From positions 20,304,335-20,368,334 of the forward strand of contig NC_034010.1 in the NCBI RefSeq assembly GCF_000346465.2: a stretch of DNA of 64,000 nt, written 5' to 3'. The notes under the pieces were generated by a model. The model worked only from the letters and a program-made list of their open reading frames with translations. It was not told the origin of the DNA and searched no databases. The stretch is from Prunus persica. Its lineage: Eukaryota; Streptophyta; Magnoliopsida; Rosales; Rosaceae. Both the position numbers and the translations under genes were made by a program. Within the stretch, counting starts at the first letter, position 1. The number at the start of each line of letters is the position of its first letter. Positions 26,855-38,000 of the stretch are shown one piece after another.

Positions 26855-26879
26855 TCTCTCTCTCTCTCTCTCTCTCTCT
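26855..26879. repeat. (CT)n microsatellite in the likely AHL promoter/leader
   Basis: CT dinucleotide run 435 bases upstream of the AHL start codon. A possible GAGA-factor site. Confidence 0.9.
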
Positions 26880-27313
26880 TCCTTTCTTAATTCCTCCCAA
26901 TTCTTAACCAAAACCAACTACAAAGTTAAGCAAACTCACTCACATGATGATGATGAGAAGAGAAGAACAAGAAGAAGAAGAGTAATTTTGTACAAGGAAG
27001 AAAGATGGTTGATTCTTCAGCTCTTTCAGCTGAATATTTGGTGGGTATGCCCTAGAAAGACTTTCCCTTTTCCTTCTTTTCAATTTGGCGAAGATTATTA
27101 GCCCCATTCTCTTCCTCACCAAATACCCAAAAAAAACAGGAAAGGAAAAAAAAGAAAAAAAAGAAAGTAAATAGAACAAGCCCTCCATATCTATCTCCCT
27201 CGATCCTCAAATATCTTTTGTTGTTGGGTTTTGCTTAATTGCATATATAAGAGCTAGAGAGAGCTAGCTCCTGAGCTCAAAATTAGGTTTGCAAGAAAAA
27301 TATAGACGCATAT

Positions 27314-28252
27314 ATGGATCCAGTAGCAGCACATGGGCGTCCACTGCCTCCTCCTTTTCTTTCTAGAGATCTCCACTTACATCCTCACCACCAATTCCAG
27401 CACCACCTCCACCACAACAACCACAATTCCGAAGACGAGCAGAACAGCAGCGGCGGAGGAGGCCTAATTAGCCGCGGCATCAAGCGCGATCGCGACGAGA
27501 ACACCTCCGCCGCCACCACCTCCTTGGAAGGTAAGGAACTGGGCTCCACCAGTGCCGGGGAGGGCGAGATCACGAGGAGACCCCGGGGCCGCCCCGCGGG
27601 CTCCAAGAACAAGGCCAAGCCCCCCATCATCATAACCCGGGACAGCGCCAATGCTCTCCGATCCCACGTCATGGAAGTCGCCAACGGCTGCGATATCATG
27701 GACAGCGTCTCCACTTTTGCCAGGCGCAGGCAAAGAGGAGTTTGCATCCTCAGCGGCAGCGGAACCGTCACTAATGTCACTATAAGACAACCGGCCTCCC
27801 CGGGATCTGTGGTCACCTTACACGGCAGGTTTGAAATTCTGTCGCTTTCCGGGTCCTTTTTGCCTCCTCCTGCCCCGCCTGCTGCGTCAGGTTTGACTAT
27901 ATACCTGGCCGGCGTGCAGGGCCAGGTGGTTGGGGGAGGGGTTGTGGGCCCACTCCTGGCATCGGGCCCGGTGGTGATCATGGCAGCGTCTTTTGGTAAT
28001 GCAGCTTATGAGAGGCTGCCTCTGGAGGAGGAGGAGCCTGCTGCCGCAGGGCAGGTGCAGGGAAGCGGACCCCTCGGGTCTCCCGGGGTTGGTGGGCAAG
28101 AACATCAACAGCAGTCGATTCAGCAGCAACAACAGCAACTATTGCAAGATCCTAATGCACCGTCGCTTTTTCATGGGATGCCGCAAAGTCTACTAAATTC
28201 ATGCCAATTGCCTGCTGAGGGATATTGGGGCACAGCACGCCCTCCTTATTGA
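27314..28252 (+). CDS. AHL22: AT-hook motif nuclear-localized (AHL) protein, clade A / type I
   Basis: Intronless, 312 aa. The AT-hook [13 protein letters not shown] lies at 88-100 with core RGRP at 91-94, which binds the minor groove of AT-rich DNA. The PPC/DUF296 domain covers about 105-232 and carries the conserved GRFEIL box at 171-176, needed for partner contact and activity. One AT-hook plus an intronless gene is typical of clade A, type I. The N-terminus is rich in Pro and His ([14 protein letters not shown]) and the tail has Gln runs (about 265-280). AHL proteins form homo- or hetero-complexes that repress transcription and shape chromatin, affecting flowering and hypocotyl growth. 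Position next to DHDPS and ZPR points to the AHL22/AHL18 pair. The coding region is much GC-richer than its surroundings, as is usual for intronless AHL genes. The start ATG is the first in this frame after upstream stops. Confidence 0.95.
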   Translation: MDPVAAHGRPLPPPFLSRDLHLHPHHQFQHHLHHNNHNSEDEQNSSGGGGLISRGIKRDRDENTSAATTSLEGKELGSTSAGEGEITRRPRGRPAGSKNKAKPPIIITRDSANALRSHVMEVANGCDIMDSVSTFARRRQRGVCILSGSGTVTNVTIRQPASPGSVVTLHGRFEILSLSGSFLPPPAPPAASGLTIYLAGVQGQVVGGGVVGPLLASGPVVIMAASFGNAAYERLPLEEEEPAAAGQVQGSGPLGSPGVGGQEHQQQSIQQQQQQLLQDPNAPSLFHGMPQSLLNSCQLPAEGYWGTARPPY

Positions 28253-29117
28253 CTGACTGATCGCTAAGCAAGAAAAGAAGCTCACTGTGTTTTTTATTTT
28301 TCTCAATCTAAGACGGATGGATGGATCCCTCTTTCTTTTTCTTTCTTTTTTTTTTTCTTCAAATTAAACATCTTTCGATTCTTCTTCTTTTATAAAATTT
28401 AGTTGATGTTTAATGAATTAGTTAATTAAAGATGTTGATTAGTTGTCATGGAATTGATTCATCTACATGGGTGTTTGGATTGAAAAATTTGATGGATTTT
28501 GGTGGGGGGGTGTTTGGTTTTACTAGTAGTGGAATAGTTACTTCCAATTCACCTCAAGTGATTGTAGCTAGCTTAGAGATGAAGCATCAACAAGTTATGC
28601 AAAAAGGTTGGCATTCCATTTCACTCTCTCTCTCTCTGCTGTCTCCCTTCAATTTTTCTTCTTTTTTTTTTTCTTTTTTTTTTTTTGTGTGGTTGGCTTT
28701 CTTAGATTAATGTTTGTTCTCGATTTCTTATAGGTTTTGCTTGTATAGAATACACAACTCTTCTTCTTCTTCCTACATCTTCTCTTTTAAAAAACAAAAT
28801 AAAAATCATCGTGTTCATTGTTATTGTTTGTAGCAGTTACTGATGTTGTTGTGGAAATTAAAGAGGTTTGTTTTAACTTTTAAGTTCGTGACGGTTTCAA
28901 GAGTTTGGTGAAAACGTCTTTTCCTCAAGAGAATATAGGGTTCTCTCTCTCTCTCTCTGAATCTCTGACTCAGTGATTTAGCTAGCTAGGGTTTATTATG
29001 GAGGTCGACCGAGAAGGACATTGGATACAGGGTCACACGTGCACTGCTCTGTCTCTAAAGCTCCTTTTCGAGGCAACAACCAGAACAAAACTGACCTCAA
29101 CTCAAGCAAGCGTTAAA

Positions 29118-29151
<34 letters not shown>

Positions 29152-31366
29152 AGAAGTAAAGGAACGGAATCAATCAAGCAGCTGAGAGAAATTGAGGTCA
29201 GTAAATTTCATAAAAAACGAAAAACAGTACTTATTTTTGTCTTGATTTTCCGATCAAATATTGAGATGCTCCTCGAAACCCTAGCTAGCTATCTCTACTT
29301 CTCTATTTGGACATTTCTGCACTTCATCGATAAGAGAGTATCCGGTCATGTTCTTCGTGGACATTATAGCTCTGCTACACATGATTAGACAATTTTTCAG
29401 ATTCTCTGCCCTAATTATTTTTGGTGCATAAAAGATCTAGTCATGTTCTTAGTGGACATTATAGATATAGATATAGATATATATATATGCCTGGCTTTTA
29501 GTTTATTTTAACTTCTTATTTTCCTCCCCTAATTTAATTATTGCCTTTTCTTTTTCCTCTAGATCTTGGTTTGATGAATTTTAGCAGACATTGGTTTTTT
29601 TATTTTATTCCCAAAAGAAATCTATAAGGAAGAGGACTTCTTCTTCAAGGTGCAACTGAAACATATATATAGATATAGATTTTCTTTTTTAACTGGCCTT
29701 TTTCTTTGATTGTGGTTGTGGAATCTTTTAGATTCTTCAGAGGAGGAATCTGTCCTTCCATAATATTCACAATTTAGTATTCCATCTTTTTATTTATGTC
29801 TATAAATAATAACCAAAATTCCTTACAGATTGTACACGAATCTCTCAAATATAGATTTAAAATATTTAAGATATGACAAGTATAGATAAGATGAAGTTTT
29901 CTATAGATTTGTGTATAGCAACACAAATAAATAAATATATATATATATCTTAGCTGATATATAGCCTTTATTTTGCCCTTGTGCGTGCAAGTTTTGTTTG
30001 TGTATAAATTTGCGTTATAAATTATTTAAACCTTATACAATTTGAGGGGTGATTATTAGGTGGACCATGCATGTCTACTGTGCTTGAGACAATTCAAGTT
30101 TATATATATATTCTTTCATCCGCAGTTGTAAACAATGAAGAAATTAAAAAAAAGTAGTAGAAAATATATAACTTACGCACATTAATAACATTCGGAAGTA
30201 GACATAAGAGAATTTATATATATATATATATATATATAAATCGTTTCCAGTTCATAATGACGAGCATCACTTTCTTCAAAGTACAATCTGATTGATGAGT
30301 TTGTATACAAAGTGTCAATATTCTGTTTCTGTCCTCTTGCTTTCTGCTTTTCGACATCGCCTTAAAAGCTTATCAAAGCTAATTATAAGACCTTCAACCT
30401 GTTGCAGTTTTTCATGATCCAAAACACAGCAGGCTTTAACCTTATTTTCCTCGTTAGCCTCAACAGAGTTCGTATATATCATACGTGCGTTATATAGCTT
30501 CAGAATCTACTTGCTTCTATTGTGTTCATGCACGTGTGATACTTAACACCTATTATTGTCTTAACTTTGATATGGATTGGTCTATATAGTTCCTATCAGC
30601 TTTAACTTTTAGGATCCATATGGTAACTTAAATATGTATTAGGACCTTCCTTTGGTTCAATCATGATAATCCCAGTGGTTAAGTTTGATAAGTTCTTGGA
30701 ATGCATATATGTAAACCCGTGTTCGGTTCATGGTTATTGATGTGAAGATATGAAGAATTGTCTCACATTGAAAAGTAAGTAAATATTGTAAAGGTTTATA
30801 AGGAGTTGGGTCACTCTCCCCATTATTAATTGGTTCAACATCCTTGAATTGAGCCGATCTATCGTTAAGGCAATAGGGCATGTTTCTCTCTTCATATTAA
30901 ACGGGTATGCTTATAAGTTAAAGGAAACTTGATGTTAAGAAGGAAATAGTTGTTTAGTATTAAATATTAATCCTCTATATCATAAAGCCCTGGTTGTGTC
31001 ATCACCTTAATCATGTTTCTATGCAGTGTGGAATTTGAATGTGTTAAAGAAAAGACAAATAATATCCCACTTACTATTTACCTTGATTGGAATTTTAATT
31101 GTAATAAATTATTATGTACTTACAAATATATCTACATATCCTATCAAATTATCAATCATGAAACGATGGATATTGGTGCGGGTCTTGAGTTGAATTGTTA
31201 TTATATTCTAATGATTGACACTTCCTAAAAAGAAAATTATACATGTTCCAATGTGTTACGAGGAGTTGTGGATGATGATGATGTTTAATTAAAGTTAAGG
31301 TTCCCCAGCCTTCACCATAACCCTAAAGTGGTGCTAGGTCCCATCATTTATTAACTATAAAAAAAA
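28253..31366. other. Spacer downstream of AHL gene
   Basis: AHL 3' end followed by AT-rich spacer with T-runs (28650-28690), a (CT)n tract (29120-29149) and (TA)n runs near 29937-29950 and 30211-30236. A tRNA-like fragment may lie near 30670-30730 but is weak. No gene supported. Confidence 0.5.
29120..29149. repeat. (CT)n microsatellite
   Basis: CT run of about 29 bases, not tied to a visible coding region. Confidence 0.9.
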
Positions 31367-33202
31367 GGGAGCTTCATTAATATACCCAAAATAGGGGCTG
31401 AAATTATAAAAAAACCCCACATGGATTGCACTTTAGAAACACACCCAAAACTCATTTACTACATAAAAAATTAGTGTTTAAGTTCTTATAAATTACATGA
31501 CTGCCATTGATCAATTTAAAAAAGAAGACCAACACAAAAAACTTAAATAGCACCCAAAACAAGCCCAACCCAATTTTATAAAAAAACCCAAACAATTCAT
31601 TACAAACAAAAGGTCTTGAAAACCGTAGTTTCATTAACGTGTCATGTTAATTAATCATTGTAATGTTCTACACCTTTATTGTCATGTTGATTAATTGTTG
31701 TAATGTTCCAGTTTAGGGTAATAACACTGCTATGTCATGTTGATTAATGGTTGTAATGTTCCAGTGTAGAGTAATAACACTGCTAATTTCCTATAACATC
31801 CTATTTCTAATGCATGTTTACCCCTGTACTGTTCCAGTGTAGGGTAATAACACTGCTAGTTTCCTATGATATCCTATTTCTAATGCATGTCTACCCATGT
31901 AATGTTTCAGTCTAAGGTAATAACATTGCTAGTTTATTGTCATGTTGATTAATGGCTGATGTTCCAATCTAGGGTAATAATATTGCTAGTTTATTGTCAT
32001 GCTGATTAATGGTTGTAATGTTCTAGTTTAGGGTAATAACAATACTAGTTTCATATGACATCCTATCTCTAATGCATGTTTACTCTTGTAATGTTCCAGT
32101 CTAGGGTAATAACACTGCTCGTTTCCTATGATATTCTATTTCTAATGCATATCTACCCCTATAATGTTCTAGTCTAGGGTAATAGCACTGCTATTTCCTA
32201 TGACATCCTATTTCTAATGCATGTTTATCCCTGTAATGTTCTAGTCTAGGGTAATAACACTGCTAGTTTACTGTCATGTTGATTAATGTTTATCATGTTG
32301 CTATTTCTAATACATGTCCACCAAAGAAAAGATGAAGAAAGAACAAACCAGACCAACTCAAAACAAGCTGAGCCCAGATTGTTAATACTATTATGTCATA
32401 GAAGTATATTGTTAATACTCTGTCATAGAAGTACATTGTTAATACCCTATCACAGAAGTACATTGTTAAACAAAAATGAGATTCATAACTGAAATAGTAA
32501 CAAAAGTTGAATCGATCATCAAAGCTTCAAATACATTTCGAAAATCAACTAAAATCCGAAGAGAAACACATAATTGAAGCAAAAGATCAAAAATCTCAAG
32601 TACAAACCAAACGACGACGACGACGGCGACGACGATAACAACGACAATGATGTGGCGAAAGAGGAGTAGAGCTCGAAGATGAGGAGTAGAGCTAAAAGCA
32701 TCTGATCGAGGTTTTTTCAAGGTCTTGAACAATCCGAAAAAAGAAAAAATCAATAGAAGCACGATTTTAGAACAAGAAATTGAAGGTGAAATATTGAAAA
32801 TTGTAGATTAAAGATGAATAATATAGTTGGACCTGAGACTGAGCTTCAATGGAAGCTCCTCTTGCTCCAACACCAGAGAAAACACCAGCGAGAAAGGAGA
32901 AAATAAATATGATTTGATTTTTTGGCAGATTTGGTTTTTTTGGCAGATTTGGTTTTTTGGCAGACATGGAAATATTTGGTTTTATGGCAGATCTGGGCAG
33001 ATCTGATTTTCCTCTCTTAAATCCATAGTACAAGGACAATATAGGTATTTAACACACACAAATAAACTAAAAAACAACTATTAAATTAAAAAAAATTGAT
33101 AGCTGTCAATTTTTGGATTTTTTTTGGGTGTGTTTATAGTTTTTAAACGGTGTAGGGTTTCTTTATAAAACCATGTCTAAGATTGGGTATATAACTAAAT
33201 TT
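31367..33202. mobile_element. Mutator-like non-autonomous element carrying minisatellites
   Basis: The ends are long, diverged inverted repeats. Left: AATATACCCAAAATAG ... AAACACACCCAAAA. Read inward from the right: TTATATACCCAATCTTAG ... AAACACACCCAAAA. They are flanked by the same CTATAAAAAAAA at 31355-31366 and 33203-33214, a possible 9-12 bp duplication, although it is A-rich and could be chance. Long inverted repeats with such a duplication suggest Mutator-like elements. The interior holds a minisatellite (31640-32280), a short 30-bp repeat (32380-32465), a GAC/ACG triplet run near 32612-32645, and a GGCAGATTTGG-type repeat (32900-33005). No transposase frame is visible. Confidence 0.68.
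31640..32280 (+). repeat. Minisatellite with two interleaved unit lengths
   Basis: Nine copies of a core like GGGTAATAACACTGCTAG can be counted, spaced about 53, 74, 73, 57, 59, 72, 73 and 72 bases apart. Long units (about 73 bp) carry CATCCTATTTCTAATGCATG; short units (about 57 bp) carry TTGTCATGTTGATTAATGG instead. Both share AATGTTCCAGT just before the core. Confidence 0.85.
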
Positions 33203-35009
33203 CTATAAAAAAAAATCACTAAACTAGAATTTAAGTCTGCTTAGAAGACCCCTCATCTTATGAAACAATTATTTAGTACATTGAGTGTGTTGTAGTGAAC
33301 TCTAATAACAATTATGTGAAACTTACTACATAATAGTGAAGTCGAAACCATCTAACATTGTGCACATATGGGAACTTTTTGAGATCAAAATTTCATATAA
33401 TTGACTATTTTTCTTCTTAATATTGGAAGATATCACAAGTCCGAATCCTCTCAATTGAATGATGAAACAAAAAATATTGACTCTGCGTTTACCAAGAACA
33501 TACTTAACCATGCAAAAAGTTAGGAATGAATTAATAAAGCATGTATAGTATAATTGTGTTGATAATCCTCAACATCTTGGCATGTATTGTTTTAGCAAAA
33601 TTAAGGAACAATATTCCAGGTGTCATGTATAGAGTCATACCCTTTTTTTTCTTTACCTCATGAAAAGTACATTATGTCCTTTCTTAACAATATCTTCTAC
33701 AAGAGATGTGAGCTCTTTAGAATTGTCTGTTTTTCCTATTTTTAAGGTTTGGTCCTATAATTTCAAGGTTGGTCCTACAATTTAAAGGTTGGAATGCCTT
33801 TCAAGAAGACTTGAACCACGTAAACAAGGCATCAAATTAGAATCCTTAATTACCCTAATTTTATAGAGCTAAGATATATGTTGCACTATAAGTCAAAAAG
33901 AGCTACATTTATGCGACTTGCGACAGAGAATAACCAATTGCCAAAAAAAAAGGCACATTCTAACTTCAGGTTTCAAGTTATTTGAAATTTAAGTGGACAA
34001 ATTGCTGCTTACATAAAACATTAAGATCTTTAAACCTCAAATGCTCAATGATGAAAAGTTCTTGTATACAAATCTCATAATTATTGTGATTATTTCGACA
34101 AATAAACCCATTGTATGTAAGAGTTCCTCGTAAATTTCGCCTCTCTTGCTCCATAGTTTCCTTCAAATATTTACTTAATTAGGATTCATTTGCGAGTGAT
34201 TTCAGATAGGTCCAAAATCACTTGTATGGAGAATCATTTCTCCATATAATCACTTTAAGTGGCTTTAAGTGATTTTATAGAGAAGCACATCCAAATAGAG
34301 TAAATAAATAGTGCTATAGATATATCAAAAAACGTTTCTCTTACGTAGTGGGGGATCGGGCATTTCTGGAGAGCAACAAATGTGTTATATTATTTTTGTC
34401 TATAAAATCACTTAAAACCACTTTAAAGTGATTATATGGAGAAGCACATAGAAGGTGTTTTTCCCCCCAAACGTGCCAGAATAACTTCCAAACGAGCCCT
34501 TAATCAAGGTTGCAATTGCATAAGCACTCACATTTTCCTTCCCCAAATATAACATGAAAACATAAGACCCAAAATCAAAAAATAAAACATTGAAGTCAGC
34601 ATTAAAAAAAACTAAAGAATGACGACTATCATTGGCTTATATCAATAAATCAATACAACAATGGAAAAGACGTGCTGAAGTTTCGAGCTTGTCTTCTACC
34701 TTTCATGATCTAAAAGGGAGAGACTCGACTAACCCTAAAGCAGCTAAAAATCTTTCCCTTTAATTTGTTCTTTTAAACAACTATAAACACAGATGCTAGC
34801 TAAACAGAGATATAAACTGAAGCCTCGCTTACTTTACACAAAAATTGCGAGGAATTGCGAGGAATTCGCTTACTTTAATTTGTGTCAGAATAATCAGACA
34901 CAATTCTTGCCCAAGCCTATACAGCAGCATCACGAATCTGTGTGCACATCAGTGTCAATGACTGGAGACAACAAGTATGTTCAAAGCAGCCTATCACACT
35001 GCTTGTTAA
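33203..35009. other. Spacer and 3' flank of kinesin gene
   Basis: AT-rich spacer with one fold-back MITE (34180-34504, listed). The final few hundred bases should include the 3' UTR of the convergent kinesin gene. No other gene seen. Confidence 0.5.
34180..34504. mobile_element. Fold-back MITE
   Basis: A 41/42-base inverted repeat is nearly perfect: 34240-34280 (CTCCATATAATCACTTTAAG...) and 34400-34441 on the other strand. Pairing continues outward more loosely to end regions reading TTAATTAGGATTC and, inward from the right, TTGATTAAGGGCTCGTTTGG. The latter resembles hAT-type MITE ends. Exact ends and target duplication are uncertain. Confidence 0.65.
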
Positions 35010-38000
35010 TCAGTAGTCTATCCGTAACCGTCGCATTTCAGCACGGAAAGTGGGGCTTGAATTCAAAGTTCGATGAGCAAGACTCCTTATGTCCTCTCGT
35101 GAACAGTCCCGGGAAATACGAACTAGTTCCCACAGGGCACCTCCACTAATCATGTCTTTTGCATTCACTTCTGCGATTTGAATACCAACAAATAAGCAGC
35201 AAGTCTCAGATGATTAAGATTTTAACTAGGATGCAAAAATGCACCTACCATGCTGAGCTAGGTGACAGAGTGCAAGCTCGATGTGGCGCCGGATTGGTGC
35301 AGCCTCGTCATTAGCATTTTGTACAATCCATGGAAGTGCACCATCTTGTATCAAGAGAGATCTTCCACTCTTTATCCCTATAGTAGGTCAGCATATAAAT
35401 ATTACACCACAAAACATAAAATCTTAAATCTGACATCAAAATGGAAGTTCATATCACCAAAATAATCTAAATCTAGCTGCTGAAACCAAGAATCAGCTCC
35501 AAACCTAACTACGAGAATATTATATTGCATCGCAATGAAGCCCAGCAAAATAGCCATCATGATTAATTAAGTCACTAAGGAAAACTCAGAAAAACATACC
35601 AGAGCATTTATGAATTTCAAATTCAATTATTCACTTGACAACAGATTAATTTTATGCAATTCCATGGTTACTGCTGAAGAGGAGTGGGGACCCTTAAAGC
35701 GGTCAGTTTGTTGATTTGGCTAGAAAAAGAATGAAATCCAATAAATGAAAACTTTTGAACACTGAGGGAACTGTTGATGGCATATATCTGACACAGATTA
35801 TTACCTTGAGTACATGCTCGGGACTCGCATTTTGCAAAGTTTGCAATTCCACGTGCTACTTGGGAAAGAACATCTGGATGGCCACACCTCACAATTCCTA
35901 ACAAAGCCTTAATACCACCTTCGGATCTTAGCTTCGTTTGTAGCTTATCTGAGGGATATCAAAAACCATGTCAACAAAGCAGGATTTTTTTATTTTTCTT
36001 TTGGAGGGGTAGAAAAAGTATCATAATATGAAGTGCAAACTGCAAAGCAGCGAAGACAATTGTAAGACCTAAGAAAAGAAACAAACTCTTCATCTGAAGC
36101 ATAGAATTGGAAAATGGGCATGATCAGAGACAATAAAGTAAAAAAACTTAAATAATTTATAAACCTTGATAACTAAAAGGAACAGTCTTCTTGGCAGATT
36201 ATGAAGGAATTTCATTATGCACTAATAAGCTAATAATGTCATAATGCGCCCTAACAAAACAAATAAACAAAAGAGAATGCAGTATACCATTTCCGCATAA
36301 ATTAGCAATAGCTCCAGCAACCATGCGAAGGGTTTGAGCATCATCAGCATCAGCTGCTGTCGTTGCTAACAAACTAATTCCACCTTGAGCCATTATAAGT
36401 TCTTGATTGGCTTCTGCTACACCAGAAAGGAAGCAACATAGAAAACCAATGAAAGTCCAAATAAGCGTATCTCAACCCAAAAGTAATAACATCCAAACTA
36501 AAGAGGAATCCCTTTTAATTCTCAGAGAGAAGAAAAAATCACTGAGCAATCACCATTCATTGCAAGATTCGCAATGGCACCGGCTGCCACTCTTCTAACG
36601 GTCTCATCCTCAAAGCTTCTAAGAAGCATCAGCAAGGAAGTAAGACCACCAGCTTCAACAATCCTTTTCTGATTTGCTTCTGCTTTTCACGTGCAAGTGC
36701 ACATCAGTTCTCATAAAACAAAAATAACAAAGTATATATAACTGTAACTTGTATTCCTAAGTGTCGTATAATAGTACTGCATAAATCAAATCATGCTCTT
36801 TGTCAGATTTTAATCACATTGTCTATCTAATGTTTCAGAAAAAAATTGGATTTAAGATCTAAGATATCCAAATTACTTTTGTATAAAAATTAAACCAAGG
36901 CCCAAAGGTATCTTTAGCATCATCATCTACAAAACAAACACAGAGCTCCAGATAAGAACTGTAACTTAAGTAGCCAATAGTGTTTTTAAAATGGTTAGCG
37001 CAAGGATTAGAAACTGACAGAGCCTCTACACACAGATGACCCTTATCTTCAACAGGTTGTGGTTATAAAGATTCCTGAAAAAAGAATGATAAATTGATCT
37101 ACTCTGGTGTTCTGCCTTTGCCTAATAGTACAACTACTTCCACAATAACTAACTGGAGTACAATTCACTTCTCTTAAATCAAGTTACTTTTCTGCAATTG
37201 CTATTTCATGACTAAAAAACCAACAACACAAAAGCAACTTTTCATTACAACTAAATTACTAGGTTCATGATTCGATGCACCCTATACAGAGTCAAACAAG
37301 ATGATGTAAAGATCACGGGATAGAAAAAGTACAATAGAACCAGAAGATTAAGCACTTATATGGTAAATTTCTAACTTCTCTTGATAAAACATGATATTGG
37401 AAGTATGTGAGAGAACTGGCCAAAAAAGAAATGTGCATCAGGGATAAATCTACCCACCTTCAGCTGCTAGGTTGGCCACCACTTTTACAGCATGAATACG
37501 AACATTAGCATCTTCTGACTCAAGTAATGACAAAATCTTTTGCAATCCAACTGTTGTATTGATTCACCAAAAAAACAATATTTGAGATGCCTGTGGATTA
37601 AAAAGGTTTGAAGGATATTGCATTATGCAAAAATTTATTATTACCTTGTTCAAAGAGCGTGGAAACTGGTGCCTTCTGTCCATTCCCGATGTCTTTGGGG
37701 TACGAATTCCTAACTGGAGGCATAGAAGAATCTAGACCAGTAAACCCATTTCCAGACCCATCTCTATCAAGACACCTTCTCATCTATGAATACAATTTAA
37801 AGTGAAGATGATTAAATTCTTATAAATTTAAATTTCAATAGTCTAAAGGCTAAGGTGGGACAAAAATTCTTAAACTAGTAATAATTATATGATTTGCAAC
37901 CTGAATCGTACGTTCATCTTCAGCATATGATTTTTTCACATAGGCACTCAAAGAAAGCAAATTATCTTTTAAGAAAATACCAAGCTCTTTCACTATTTTC

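Larger units (their letters stand above)
17915..27313. other. Large gene-poor region upstream of the AHL gene
   Basis: No host gene could be supported in this stretch. It holds a small inverted-repeat MITE (18925-19080), two tRNA-derived SINE-like pieces (near 20420 and 21640), two very long (CT)n tracts (23494-23563 and 23650-23692), a G-rich quadruplex-like tract near 25470, and another (CT)n tract at 26855-26879. Short open frames that translate the CT tracts are artefacts. The bases just before 27314 probably form the promoter and long leader of the AHL gene; a TATATAAG-type box lies near 27244. Confidence 0.55.

Noticed and set aside
27385..27981. 198-codon frame antisense to the AHL gene
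   Set aside because: Shadow of a GC-rich coding exon; Pro/Leu-biased with no domain.
30668..30730. tRNA-like stretch with CCCAGTGGTTAAG and GTGTTCGGTTC
   Set aside because: Suggestive A and B boxes only; no tail, duplication or second copy found.
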